From positions 22,641,260 through 22,705,259 of the forward strand of contig OZ020313.1 of the NCBI GenBank assembly GCA_963971305.1: DNA of 64,000 bases, read 5' to 3'. Positions within the stretch are counted from its first letter, which is position 1. Every line of letters starts with the position of its first letter. Origin of the DNA: Arcuatula senhousia (taxonomy: Eukaryota > Mollusca > Bivalvia > Mytilida > Mytilidae). Made by a program: the position numbers and the translations under genes. The notes beneath the pieces are model-generated. The model was given only the letters and a program-made list of their open reading frames with translations. It had not been told where the DNA came from and made no database searches. Positions 47,360 to 59,150 of this stretch are shown here, in pieces.

Positions 47360-48553
47360 ATGGGGAAATTATGGATTTTAGTGAATTTAGTTTTGTTCTG
47401 TGGGGTTTTAGGATCTTTGGGAACAAATTTCTCTGATAACGACCTTGAATTGCGTCTACAAAATGTTGAACAAACAATGGCACTCCAGTCAAAGATTATC
47501 GAAGAACAGAAAATGCGTATATCAAGTCTCGAAACCCGCTGTGACCAGACCGACGAAAGAGGTAATGATACTACTTTTAAAGGCACAAAACTAAAAAGAA
47601 ATAATTTCTAAAACATAAAATATTTGTTTTATTCCGAAAAGTAAAACCAGAATAAACCCGCATAAACCCCCAGGCCTTACTATTGTCTGATTGTTCTATT
47701 GTTTTATGCTTTATTGTTCGTATCGTGAGTCTGCATACATATACGGGTAACGGGGTTTATTTTAGCACGGAGTTACGATCATTACTCCATGATTTTAGTA
47801 AATGCGATTACAATCAAAACCCATGTATAGCATTTTTCTATTCTTCTTGCTTGTTTCAATTTTGTGGAATTTGTGAACATGTGTTCAAATGATGTTGTAA
47901 TCGTCCTCCAACAATAAATTAAGAGTCTGTACCAGAGAAAACAATTTGCAAAGTCCTGAAATTTGTCGAAAACCAATAATTTCAAAAAGAAACAAAGCAC
48001 AACAAAAAGCCATTCTTTGATGATTGCAGATTTGTTTTTGAGACACGCTCTGTTTAATAACTACATTAACCTGATTACAGAGCGAAGACTTCTTGCTGAT
48101 CAATCCATTGAAACACCATGTACATGTCTGTCTAAAGTAGTTGCTTTTTATTCATACTTGAGCCATCCCGAAATCGACCCAGGAAACCATCACACCCTTA
48201 TATTTGACGTTGTCAAAACTAACACAGACAACGTCTACAACAAGTTTACAGGCGCTTTTACTGCGCCAGTCAGCGGGATTTATGGTTTTACATACACGAT
48301 TCGGATGGGAGCACACACGTCAATAATATTTGGGCCTTTTGAACTCGTGCGGAACGATGTTGCGGAAGGAGTCATATTCTTTAGTATGAGTGGGGGTCAG
48401 GAATCTGAAACTGGGAACGTTATTATCCACGTTGACGCCGGAGATAAGGTTTTTATAAGAACCCACTCCACACACCCGATGGACAGTAACATTTATAGCG
48501 ATACAAATGGGTGGACATCTTTTGCTGGGTGGCTCATACATCCGGATCAATAG
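47360..48553 (+). CDS. Secreted C1q domain-containing protein 2
   Basis: Exons 47360-47561 and 48081-48553 join in phase 1 for 224 residues. Residues 1-20 (MGKLWILVNLVLFCGVLGSL) are a signal peptide; ~28-60 a short coiled coil (LELRLQNVEQTMALQSKIIE). The C1q domain starts at VVAFYSYLSH and shows HTLIFDVVKTN, NKFTGAFTAPVSGIYGFTY and the closing TSFAGWLIHPDQ. The junction (ERRLLADQS) is similar to DKRLLLEST of gene 1. It has a cysteine pair (TPCTCLS) before the domain that gene 1 lacks. Paralogue of the upstream gene, same strand; presumably secreted by haemocytes or epithelia, not shown by sequence. Confidence 0.93.
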
Positions 48554-48647
48554 ATACATTGAAGTGGTATATTTACCTATTTATAAAACATACATCAAGT
48601 CTGAAGCGTTTGGTTTTACTTCAATTTACGCGTGCAACTTTTAAGTA

Positions 48648-48653
48648 AATAAA
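48648..48653 (+). terminator. Poly(A) signal of C1q gene 2
   Basis: AATAAA 95 bases after the stop codon. Confidence 0.55.
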
Positions 48654-48871
48654 TACTCGTCCCATTGAGTAACAAGCATTCTGAGAGTATTGCAAACCAA
48701 TACATAATCCCTTCCGGTCTGATAAAAATTTGTTAATCAAAACAAAATATAAACTTGAAAAAGCGATAATAAAAATGTGCAGAAGAGTAAAATTTCAGAC
48801 ATTTTTCAAAGTTCAAAGGTCAATAACTTAATTTATACTTGATCTGCAACTCATCATAGTTGACTCACGTA

Positions 48872-50136
48872 CCAAAAAGTGGGTGTAGGTAATCGTCGAG
48901 TTAGAGTTCGAGTCAGAGTTAAAGTTCGAGTTAGAGTTCGAGTTACAATTCGAGTTCGAGTTAGAGTTCGAGTTAAAGTTCGAGTTATTTTTCGAGTTCG
49001 AGTTAAATTTTGAGCTAACTCGAAACAGTTATTTTCATAGACATAGTCGAGTTACGACTCGAGTTCGAGTTAGAGTTCGGGTTAGAGTTCGAGTTACAAA
49101 TCGAGTTAGAGTTCGAGTTACAAATTATTTATTGTTCTATGTCCAGAATCGGTCTTTCGTTCATCATTATACCCCCTCTTGTCCGTCCTGCTTTCCTTAC
49201 ACTTTAGGGTACCCATCTCTTATCAAAACTCCTCCTAAACTCCTTGATGAATTTTCATGAAACTTTCACACGATCTGTGTGACAAAATGTAGATATGCAC
49301 CTCTTTTAAAATTTGATCAAACTGATTTTGGGGAAGCGAAACATGGAATTCGCTATTCAACTATCCGCAACTTCTCCCAAACCCATCAATGGATGTCAGT
49401 GAAACTTTCACACCATCTTCGTGAAATAGTGTAGATTTGCACTCTAGTTTAAAATTTGATCTGTTTGTAGGAAAGAGGTAGCGGGGTATTTATTAGTAAG
49501 CCACGACTAACAGTTTTTCTAGTTTGTTTAGGGATTTGTTTTAAATCTTATGCATTGTATTTTTTATTTCCAACTTTTTCCAAGCCAGAATATTTATAAA
49601 CAAAAACAGCCCCCCTCAAAATCAAATGGTCGTCCCCTTAGTCTTGTCCTAAAAACCAAACTGACGACTTTGATTAAAATTAAAACTTTTTTTTTCTTTT
49701 TTCTGTAAACGCGGCCTTTTTTTTTGCAACAAAATAAACCAAGGTATTTCAAAGTATTGTCTCGTCCTTGGGAGAATTAACATATTTTCTTTTCTTAAAC
49801 CACAGCACAACATAATAGATGTCTGAATTATTATTTTTTCTCGTGGAAAGTGTTGTAGTTTGCTAAAAATAGGTTTTCTTTAGGTCGGAACACTAACTCG
49901 AACCCGATTTGTAACTCGAACTCTAACTCGAACTCGAAATTTAACTCGAGTCGTAACTCGACTATGTCTATGAAAATTGCTGTTTCGAGTTAGCTCAAAA
50001 TTTAACTCGAACTCGAAAAATAACTCGAACTTTAACTCGAACTCTAACTCGAACTCGAATTGTAACTCGAACTCTAACTCGAACTTTAACTCTGACTCGA
50101 ACTCGAACTCGATGATTACCTACACCCCCAAAAAGT
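48872..50136. mobile_element. Foldback element with hexamer arms and 9 bp target duplication
   Basis: The element is 48881-50127 (1247 bases). It starts GGGTGTAGGTAATC and ends with the inverse, GATTACCTACACCC apart from one base. Arms of ~240 bases (to ~49125 and from ~49885) are built from GAGTTC/GAGTTA/AAGTTC hexamers. CCAAAAAGT flanks it on both sides (48872-48880 and 50128-50136), a perfect 9-base duplication. The interrupted target is the 41990-42425 repeat family. The ~760-base centre has no gene and includes an inverted copy of the 10955-11412 repeat. Nine-base duplications and long TIRs point to MULE-type transposition. Confidence 0.9.
49170..49515 (-). repeat. Dispersed repeat inside the foldback loop (inverted)
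   Basis: GGGTACCCATCTCTTATCAA and AACTCCTCCTAAACTCC are the inverse of segments at 11090-11130 and 46985-47025. Confidence 0.7.
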
Positions 50137-50690
50137 AGTTCATTATCAACAAGCGTTTAGAAAAAAAATGCGGAAAACTGAAATTACAGTGAATTTTCCA
50201 AGTTCAAAGGGTCATAATTTCCATAAAAAATTGGACTTCTATGAAACTTATACTTGATCTGTAACTCATCATTATAATACCACATACAAAAAATCAGCTC
50301 ATTATCTGAAAGCGTTTAGAGGAAAGTGCGGAAAACTGATATTTTGGTGAATTTTCAAAGTTATAAGGACCATAACTCCTGTAAACATTTGCAGACCTAC
50401 ACGAAACTTTACACTGATGTGTAAATCATCATGGTTAACTCACACACCAAAATTCAGTTCACTATCTATAAGCTTTTGGAAAAAATTGCGGAAAACTTAA
50501 ATTTCAGTGAATTTTCAAAGTTCAAAGGGTCATAACTCCCATAAAAATTTGCGTACCACTTGATCTGTAACACATCATGATCAACTCACATACCAAAAAT
50601 CAGTTCATTATCATAAAGCATTTCGAAAAAAGTGCGGAAATCTGAGGCTCGACAGACGGACAGACGGATAAGAGGGCAAAAGTCCCTTTA
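50137..50690 (+). repeat. Right part of the host repeat split by the foldback element
   Basis: Three units of ~180 bases with TTCATTATCTGAAAGCGTTT, continuing the left part at 48740-48871. It ends with a GACAGACGGACAGACGGA tail. Confidence 0.75.
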
Positions 50691-50769
50691 GGGTACTAGA
50701 ATAAGAACTGAGCAGGTTCACAATGGTAAAATAAGGCATCTTCAACTTTTAAGTAATGCTTTAAGGAAC

Positions 50770-51560
50770 AACAAGTAAATCTGTGAGCTAATGCTCACTA
50801 GTGATACCCCCGCTCCCCAAACTAAGCCACGCATACACGCTTGAATACTCTGTAGACAGGAAGTAGTTGACCTTGGAACATAAAATCACTACCGGTATAC
50901 ACCATATGGAACTATAGGATAAAGCTGTATACAAAATTTAGACCTCTATCTCATGTAGTTGCTTTGGAAACTGTGACGGAAATTTTGCATTTATGTCCAT
51001 TATGTGTAAAAACCTATGTATTCGGTAAACAGGAAGTAGACTACCTAGGAGCATAAAATCGGTATACACCATATGGTACTATAGGATAAAGCTATATACA
51101 AAATATCAGACCTCTATCTCATGTAGTTGCTTGGGAAAATGTGACGGAAATTTTGCATTTATGTCCATTATGTGTAAACCTAAGTATTCGGTGAACAGGA
51201 AGTAGACTACCTAGGAGCATAAAATCGGTATACACCATATGGTACTATAGGATAAAGCTTTATACAAAATATCAGACCTCTATCTCATGTAGTTGCTTGG
51301 GAAAATGTGACGGAAATTTTGCATTTATGTCCATTATGTGTAAAAACCTAAGTATTCGGTAAACAGGAAGTAAACTACCTAGGAGCTTAAAATCGGTAAA
51401 CACCATATGGTACTATAGGATAAAGCTATATACAAAATATGAAAACTCTATCTCATGTAGTTGCTTAGAAAACTGCGACGAAAGTTTTGTTACGGACGGA
51501 CGAACGGACGAACGGACAAGGGTAAAACAGTATACCCCCCTCTTCTTCGAAGCGGGGGGT
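50770..51560 (+). repeat. Dispersed repeat with ~165 bp tandem units (family of 2215-2740)
   Basis: Starts CTGTGAGCTAATGCTCACTA. Four units with TTCGGTAAACAGGAAGTAGA and GGTACTATAGGATAAAGC. It ends with a GACGGACGAACGG run and AAGCGGGGGGTATAAAAAG. Confidence 0.85.
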
Positions 51561-51574
51561 ATAAAAAGAAAAGA

Positions 51575-51670
51575 ACGGAAGATAATGAGATGTGGAATAG
51601 GTGTACGCGACGCAACATACAAAATAAACCACAATTTAAAAAATCCACGATGGAAAACAGCCAGCAGCCT
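51575..51670 (-). repeat. SINE-like core repeat, inverted
   Basis: GATAATGAGATGTGGAATAG, then GTGTACGCGACGCAAC: the inverse of the core at 30735-30805 and 44820-44865. The ATGGAAAACAGCCAGCAG end matches the inverse of 43255-43275. Confidence 0.7.
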
Positions 51671-51726
51671 TTGTGACCAGTGGTGGTCGCAATGATAAAA
51701 CGATAAAATTTATCACAATGATAACA

Positions 51727-52582
51727 AGATTGCTACGCGTAGCCATGTGTCCCCCGCCGCCGCATAAAAGTTGTGTGGTATGTAAATTCGAGCGATATAT
51801 TCTCTGAGAAACAATAGAAATTGGTTGTTTGGGAGACGAAATCATTCAGTCAAAAAATTTGACAAAGTCCCATTTTTTGGACCGGAAATTCACAAATTCG
51901 TCAATAAGTCAAAAACTGTAAAAATTGCTTCAAAATTCTTTCTGTATTTTTAAAGAGTACCTTTTGCTCTATCAGCCTACAACATTTCAGAACCCTGTGC
52001 ACCTAGGTAACCGAGATATTGAATGTCCTATATTTTGACCTTTCTTCCCGGTTTCCATATAAAACGGCGTCCATTTTGAAAATTTCAAATATGGGATGAT
52101 CACCTACTAATAGTACCCTATCAGTGTGTAAAGTTTCAGCAACATCTGTTCAGTAGTATCCGAGGAGTTGCACCCACAAAAACGTTCGACAAAGTCCCAT
52201 TTTTCAGACTGAAAAATCACAAATTCATAAATAACTCGAAAACCGTAAATATCGCTTAAATTTTTTTTCGTATTATTATAGAGTACTTTTTGCTCTATCA
52301 GCCTACAACATTTCAGAACCCTGTGCACCTAGGTAACCGAGGTATTGAATGTCCTATATTTTGACCTTTCTTCCCAGTTTCCATGGAAACGGCGGCCATT
52401 TTGAAAATTTCAAATATGGGATGATCACCTACTAATAGTACCCTATCAGTGTGTAAAGTTTCAGCAACATCCCTTCAGTAGTGCAGTAGTGTCCGAGGAG
52501 TTGCACCCACAAAAAACGTGACGGACCGACGGACGGAGACCATTTCTAAGTCCCTCCGACGCGTTGCGGTGGGGGACAAAAA
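51727..52582 (-). repeat. Uninterrupted inverted copy of the 35156-37412 repeat
   Basis: From ATTGCTACGCGTAGCCATGT to ACGCGTTGCGGTGGGGGAC. CCCACAAAAAACGTGACGGA spans the site where the nested element sits at 35222/36554 in the other copy. Confidence 0.85.
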
Positions 52583-52873
52583 AGGCATATGCAACTTTTA
52601 AGAAATAATCTCCCCATTAAGTAACAAAAAAGTGAACTGGCTCACAATGACAAAATATTATTTTTTATTTTAAGTAATGCTCTTCCCATTAATTTAAAAA
52701 CTAAACGCCTCAGCTTTGGTAGTACCGCATCCGGATAAACAAACACCAAAAAAAAAACAATCATAAAACACTTCATACACAAAAATCGCTAACACAAGAT
52801 AATGGTGCTTCACTCAAGACATTGTATGAAAGACAACATGTGCTCGAATTAAACAGACTTGATCAGCTTTTTT

Positions 52874-54309
52874 AGCTAACCTGACCCGAAGGGTCATGTG
52901 AGCTATTGTCATCACTTGGCGTCCGTCGTCCGTCGTCCGTAAACTTTTTAAAACGTTAACTCCTCTGACACCATAAGTCCAATTGCAACCAAACTTGGTA
53001 TGGTTGTTCATTAGCATTCGGTGCTTAGAACTGATGTGGGGATTTTTGATTCGTCGTAAAACATGGCCGCCATGGCTAAAAATAGAACATAGGGGTAAAA
53101 TGCAGTTTTTTGCAAATAACTCAAAAACGGCTACAGATATCAAAATTCTGGCAATTTAAAAGTGATCAGCACCTCAAGATCTACCTACCCTGAAATTTTG
53201 AAGAAAATCCAACGACCATGTAGGAGTTATTGCCCTTTTTGTGGATTTTTTGCAAATTTTGCACCTGTTTAGCTCAATATCTTGAAAACTATACTAGATA
53301 TTTGAGAAATTTAAATTGCATATTGTTAAGCACATCAAGATCTACAAAATATGTAATAGGGTCAACGTTGTAGGACCTTTCCTTTTAGGAGTTATTGCCC
53401 TTAGAACGTCAAAATTTAGCATTTTAACAGCATTTCCTCATTACATTGAAAACGTTAACTCCTCTGACACTTTAAATCCAAATGGAACCAAACTTGGTAT
53501 AGTTGTCTATTAGCATTAGGTGTATAGAACTGATGTGGGGATTTTTGATTGGTCGTAAAACATGGCTGCTGTGGCTAAAAATAGAACATAGGGGTAAATG
53601 GCAGTTTTTTGCAAATAACTCTAAAACGGTGACAGATTTCAAAATTTTAATTGGAAACAAAAGTGATTAGAACCTCAAGATCTACCAGCTCTGAAATTTT
53701 GAAGAAAATCCAACAACCCATGTAGGAGTTATTGCCCTTTTTGTGGATTTTTTGCAAATTTTGCACCTGTTTAGCTCAATATCTTGAAAACTATACAAGA
53801 TATCTGAGAAATTTAAATTGCATATTGTTAAGCACATCAAGATCTACAAAATTTGTAACAGGGTCAACGTTGTAGGACCTTTCCTTTGAGGAGTTATTGC
53901 CCTTGGAACGTCAAAATTGAGCATTTTAACTGCATTTCCTTATATTGAAAATGTTAACTCCTCTGACACTTTAAAGTCCAAATGGAACCAAACTTGGTAT
54001 TATTGTTTATTATTATTAGGTGTATAGAACTGTCGTGGGGATTTTTGATTGGTTGTAAAACATGGCCGCTGTGGCTAAAAATAGAACATTATGTTAAACT
54101 GCATTTTTTTGCAAATAACTCAAAAAGGGTGACAGATTTTTAGATTTTGATTGAGAAGAAAAGTGATCAGCACCTTTAGATCCACCATATTGTCAGATGA
54201 CCCTCTTATTAATCTTATGACCCTTTCAACGTTAAATAGATTTTGCCTTATAACCTTTACTTCAGGCACATATGTCAGGTGAGCGATTTAGGCTCCTGGG
54301 AGCCTCTTG
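52874..54309 (+). mobile_element. GCTCACCTGG-family element, copy 2
   Basis: Left end AGCTAACCTGACCCGAAGGG, then TCATGTGAGCT; right end CAGGTGAGCGATTTAGGCTC, then CTGGGAGCCTC. Two to three internal units of ~480 bases (AACGTTAACTCCTCTGACAC). The body differs from the copy at 35223 while the ends are shared. Confidence 0.8.
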
Positions 54310-55372
54310 TTTTCTTAAATAGCAATGTATGGAACATTTTAATTTGATTCGTCTTTCCTTCCTAGCACAAACATAACAAACATGAAAACACAAACAAGAG
54401 CTCTAATGAAGTAATGTCAAGTTTGGTGTTAATAATAGTTTTTGTATTGTCATCCTTAACCAGCTTTGACTGGACTAAATATGTCAATGTGTAGTTTTTC
54501 AACAAGTAGGAAATGCTTAGGGAAATGCTTTTAACCTTTTCCGCTCTCGTTTCTACGTTAATTGTGGTTTCGTTGTTTTTCACGCTTGTTCTGCATTTTT
54601 TTGTTTTATCTTCTTTCTAGTCTGGTGGTTATTGCTATTTACAAAACAAACAGCTTTGCACTATATTTTTACAAGATTCCCCAGAACACGGCTTAGGACA
54701 AAGACCAGCAACACTTTTTTTCGGTTCGACCAAAGAAAAAAATAAAATAAAAATACAGTTGTAGAAACGAAAGCCATTTCTCGCAATACCACCAATGATA
54801 GACATATCCCATAATTAAACCACCTATTGTATTTCGTCGTCTATATTTTCATTTCTTCACCGAACATAAAAATCTAATGAAATATATGGATGTGCACAAA
54901 GTGGATGTGCACGCATCTATTATGTCCAACCTATGAAAGTAGATGGGCATATAGTTTTCGGGTCCGTTTGTCTGTCCCAAATCAGGCTGAAGCTACTTTA
55001 ATTTTCCATGTTGCGGACGGGGCAATATTTCTTTTGGACATATTATTTTGTTATGTAAATCACGAAACGGTAATCAAACCGTTTGCATTGGTAATTGGTT
55101 GGTGATAGACACCAAAGTTAGCTCACACAGAGACCCGTACAACGAAAGAAAATGTTTTTTTTTTCTTAGATAACAATGTTTGAAAATTTCAATTCCATTC
55201 GCATTTTTTCCTAGCACAAACAAACTTATAACAAACATGAAAACACAAATAATAGCTCCAAGTTAAGCCAAGGAGAGAGGGTTTTACAACTTTAACAGCT
55301 TCCATTTTTTATTAACAGCAGTCAATGCAGATTGGATCGAATCCATGCATATGCATGTTCACTAAGATAGAA
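54310..55372. other. No gene seen between two repeats
   Basis: Contains a local duplication: TAGCACAAACATAACAAACA near 54363 recurs as TAGCACAAACAAACTTATAA near 55213, both followed by CATGAAAACACAAA. No supported exon. Confidence 0.45.
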
Positions 55373-56230
55373 AACAAGAGGCTCCCAGGAGCCTGAATCA
55401 CTCACCTGGTATTGATGTCAACCCTATGAAGACTTTTCTATAGCTTAATGAGCTGAATGTTTAAGCAAGAAAAAACTTTTCTCTATCCGCAATAGTTTTC
55501 ATTCTGAATAAGCAAAAACACTATTATTCAACTTTTAAGGGGCTAGCTGTAACCCCTATAAGGGGTAACTAGTATCTGACAACTTCGACCCTATGGAGAC
55601 TTTTGTAGAGCTGAATGAGCTGAACATTTAAGCAAGCTATTCTCTATCTGCAATAGTTTTCATTCTATAGGCCAAAAACATGAAAAAACACTATTTTTCA
55701 CTATTAAGGGGCTGTAACCCCTATAAGAGGTCATCTGAAAACTTTGACCTTATGGAGACTTTTGTAGAGCTTAATGAGCTGAACATTTAAGCAAGCAACA
55801 GCTTTTCTCTATCTGCAATAGTTTTCATTCTATAGGCCAAAAACATGAAAAAATGCTATTTTTGACCTTTAAAGGGCCATTACCCCTATCAAAGGTCATC
55901 TGAAAACTTCGACCCAATGTAGACTTTTGTAGAGCTTTTGATTCTGAAGAGCCAAAGATCCTTCGGAGTTATAAGCTATTTTAAGTGATTTTACCCAATG
56001 TTCTATTTTTAGTAACAGCGGCCATGTTTTTTATCGAATCATTTTAAATGAAGATCGTTTGTTGCCAACATGTCATATGGCATTCCTGCTAAGTTTCAGT
56101 TCAATTGGTTTTGTGGTTTCAGAGAAGAAGACTTTTGAAATTGTTAACGGACGACGGACAACAGACGACAGACGACGGACGCATTTATAGTGATGGCATA
56201 AGCTCACATGGCCTATGGCCAGGTGAGCTA
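55373..56230 (-). mobile_element. GCTCACCTGG-family element, copy 3 (inverted)
   Basis: Left AACAAGAGGCTCCCAGGAGC, right GGCCTATGGCCAGGTGAGCT. Internal ~170-base units (AGACTTTTGTAGAGCT) are the inverse of those at 35700-36500. Confidence 0.85.
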
Positions 56231-56631
56231 AAAAATATGTTTAAATAAATAAAAAAAGTAAATATTATCTTTAAAGTCAATAGACTATTTAATATAAATA
56301 ATACATAACAAACATTTAGTAAAGCCTTGTTACACTAATATATACTATAAAGCAGGATATGGTTAATATGAAAGACTTATATCACAACATTATATCATTA
56401 CTAACACATTTAGATTACATACGTTTTTTGAAAGGCACCAAGATTTTAGCTCAATTACACGATGCCCTTGATTCTAAATTGAACTTGACATCCTGAACAT
56501 TGCAAAAGTATATCTATAATATGATTTATTAAGTTCAAGAACAAACATAGAATAGTTACACGATGCCCTGGTTTATATAAAAAGTTGACCTTCAAGCGAC
56601 ATCGTGTACTTATTTACAATATCCTTTTTGA

Positions 56632-56637
56632 TTTATT
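56632..56637 (-). terminator. Candidate poly(A) signal for the 56791-57535 gene
   Basis: AATAAA on the minus strand, ~155 bases past the stop codon. Confidence 0.4.
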
Positions 56638-56790
56638 TCATATCTTAAACAAAGTTTTTGATAATAATTAAAAATAAATCGAATATATCAACAACCAGAG
56701 TTTAAAATCGCTAGGGGCTTTTCAATACACTCTTTTATGGGTTTTAAATTCAAATTCCTTTCACAGAAAAAAGATATCTTTATAAATTTT

Positions 56791-57535
56791 CTATACTTCG
56801 TCATCATTACTGTTTGTTGTCTTTTTAAAATTGATTAATAGAGGTAAAAGTTTATTTTCATCTGATGGGGGAGCATCTTGTGACGACATTTCTGTTTCAA
56901 TTTCCGATGCCCGCCTTTTTTTCTTTGATGTAAAGGACAAGTCTTCAGGTTCATCTTGTGGGTTGTCCTTGAAATGTCTGTTATAGTAACTCGTTGGTGT
57001 AGATGGATAGAGTCTTTTATTATTAGAAGGATATGTCTCGAAGCTAAGAGGGCTAAGAAGTCCAAAACTATCAAGGTTTAATTTAACGTCTGGTGAGATA
57101 TCGATGTCATTTTGTATATTTGTCCGCACATCAAGTGGTTTAAGATTTGGATGTTTTCGTTCATACGATGGTGAAAAATGAAATCTTCCAGACGCAATCC
57201 TTGGGTCGGGTATTGAAATTGTAGAACGCTCCTGTAGATAACCTTGCTGCTCAAAGTTTTCACTGTCCACGTTAGATGTCAGAGAACTGCTTTTCGATGA
57301 TGGTTGATCAGTTTTATCATGTATTTCGTGGTCTCTCCTTGACCCGTTGCTAGATCCTTGTTCACCATTATTGTTGAGACCACCAACCGGATTTGTCACG
57401 GTGTACGAATCGACAGCTGGCTCCTCTTTCAGACCCGGATAAGGAAATCGGTTTTGAAATAAAGGTAAGTCACATTTGTTATGTGGTTTGGCACCTCGCT
57501 GACCTTTCTGTATCATTGAAGGTTGTTGCATGAAC
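56791..57535 (-). CDS. Last exon of a probable transcriptional regulator with a PEDLS motif
   Basis: A single open exon of 247 codons to TAG-type end, preceded by a clear acceptor (attttacag) at 57536, so upstream exons lie elsewhere, probably across the 57.5-59 kb gap or beyond. I do not recognise the family. Seen: low-complexity, Ser/Asn-rich, no structured domain; LKEEP fits a sumoylation motif (hydrophobic-K-x-E); PEDLS is the CtBP co-repressor binding motif (P-x-D-L-S, as in Krüppel and Ikaros), followed at once by basic SKKKRR, a possible nuclear signal. Together these suggest a nuclear regulator's C-terminal regulatory tail. A DNA-binding domain would be in earlier exons; an NFIL3-like bZIP is one guess, not supported directly. 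Confidence 0.6.
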
Positions 57536-59150
57536 CTGTAAAATTTTAATATGAAATGTCAGATGTGATTTCATTTATGTGTAAAAAGTTAATATGTAAT
57601 ATGTAAAATTTCCCTGATTTTAAATGTAGACATTACAATCAATATTATTCAATCTAACACAGTGATTATTCAATCTAACACAGTGGCATTCTGTTTGTGA
57701 TAATTAAAAATTCATACATCACCCGGGTTAACCCGAGATCGTGAAATCGGTGGTTATCGTGAACTCGGTTATCGAAAATTGTAAACAAACGGGAATATCA
57801 ATGAATATACCAGAGGGAAACGGTAAGTTTTGACTTATTATTCAGATTTTTTCAGAAGTAAAATATGGTTTTGTATTAACAATTGAATGAAGTTTAAAAT
57901 TGTATTCGTTACATTCAATTTAGTTTATTATCTAAGAAATAGTTACGAGTTTAAGTGGATGTTTGTCAAATATTTAAATTTTTTTCGTGCATTTTCATAG
58001 ATTTCGTAGTTACGCAATCAAAATCATGCAAAACCAAAAATCAAAAACTCTTTATCTATCATACCTGCAGCCACTCTTCACGCGGCATTCATCAAATTTC
58101 TTTAGATCAACGGTAATTTCAAATTATTGAGGCATGGTGCAACAAAAATATGTAGTCGTTAACGCGGTTAAAAATCAAAGCTGTTATCGTTTAACTCGGT
58201 TTAAGTTATCGTAAACATAACAGTATCCCCTATACTAAAACATACTGTACCTGTTTAAATGAGGACAATATTCTGTCGGAATACTAAATAAAGGTTTATA
58301 GTGAACGTTTTTGTTATGATTTGCTCACAAACTATTGAATCATTCAATTCTTTGAATTATGATGTTTTTTTTTCTATATGAAAAGGTATTTTCTTGCCAG
58401 TTCATTATTAAAAGTATAATAGTAAACGCAGAATACGCATACATGTTCTAGCATTATGAACTTCGATTAAAAATCACAAAATTATGAAACTGTGCACCAC
58501 TTTTTTTCCCGACTGAATAAAAATACGCTTTATCGAAACTTTTCCCCTTTGCCCTACCTGGTTTTGTAAATGGGTCCACACTCTAAAAGTGAAATAATTG
58601 ATGCTTTAAAAAAAAAACGGGCTATGTACGCAACTGGTTTTTTTTTGGACTAGAAAAAATAAACAAAACTTCTTCAAGTTAAATGGTCATTCCCGCAAGG
58701 CTTCCATGCAATTAGATTTTCTATCTCTTTGAAGATTGGTTTGTCATGGGGTTTGTTTTGTATTTTCTACTGGATTTGACACACTAAATAGGAAATTTAT
58801 AGCAGCGCTATTGGTGTGCTTAGGCAAGTGGGAACCGGTTACTCTTCCGGAGCACCTTAGTTCACTCTTGTTTCGGTTTTGTCGTTGCCCCTTCGGATTT
58901 TTGACCTTCGAATATTCGTGCCTTTTTGCTTTTTGTATCTGCTAATCATTCTTGATGCATTAATTGATTTTCTTTATATTTGCTATATTTTTTCTTATAG
59001 ATAACGTAGATTGAGACTAACTGATTTAGCATTTATTTGTAACCAGCGACTTATGGCTAATTCAGCAATCATAATTGACCTAAATTACACACGCTTTTGA
59101 TGCTTAATTTTCAAACCTCTTTAAAAATATCTTTAAATTTCTTTGCAGAT
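57536..59150. other. Intron/intergenic DNA between a minus and a plus gene
   Basis: No exon supported. Around 57720-58220 there are repeats of GTTATCGT and AACTCGGTT motifs and the palindromic CCGGGTTAACCCG. Around 58800-58930 lies a dispersed repeat (TACTCTTCCGGAGCACCTTA), also at 8264-8300. Confidence 0.45.

Noticed and set aside
48881..49125. Telomere-like hexamer repeats
   Set aside because: The hexamers (GAGTTC/GAGTTA) are not TTAGGG and form the inverted arms of a foldback element with a target duplication.
54890..55105. 71-codon plus-strand frame
   Set aside because: No domain, no splice or start support; repeat-rich surroundings.
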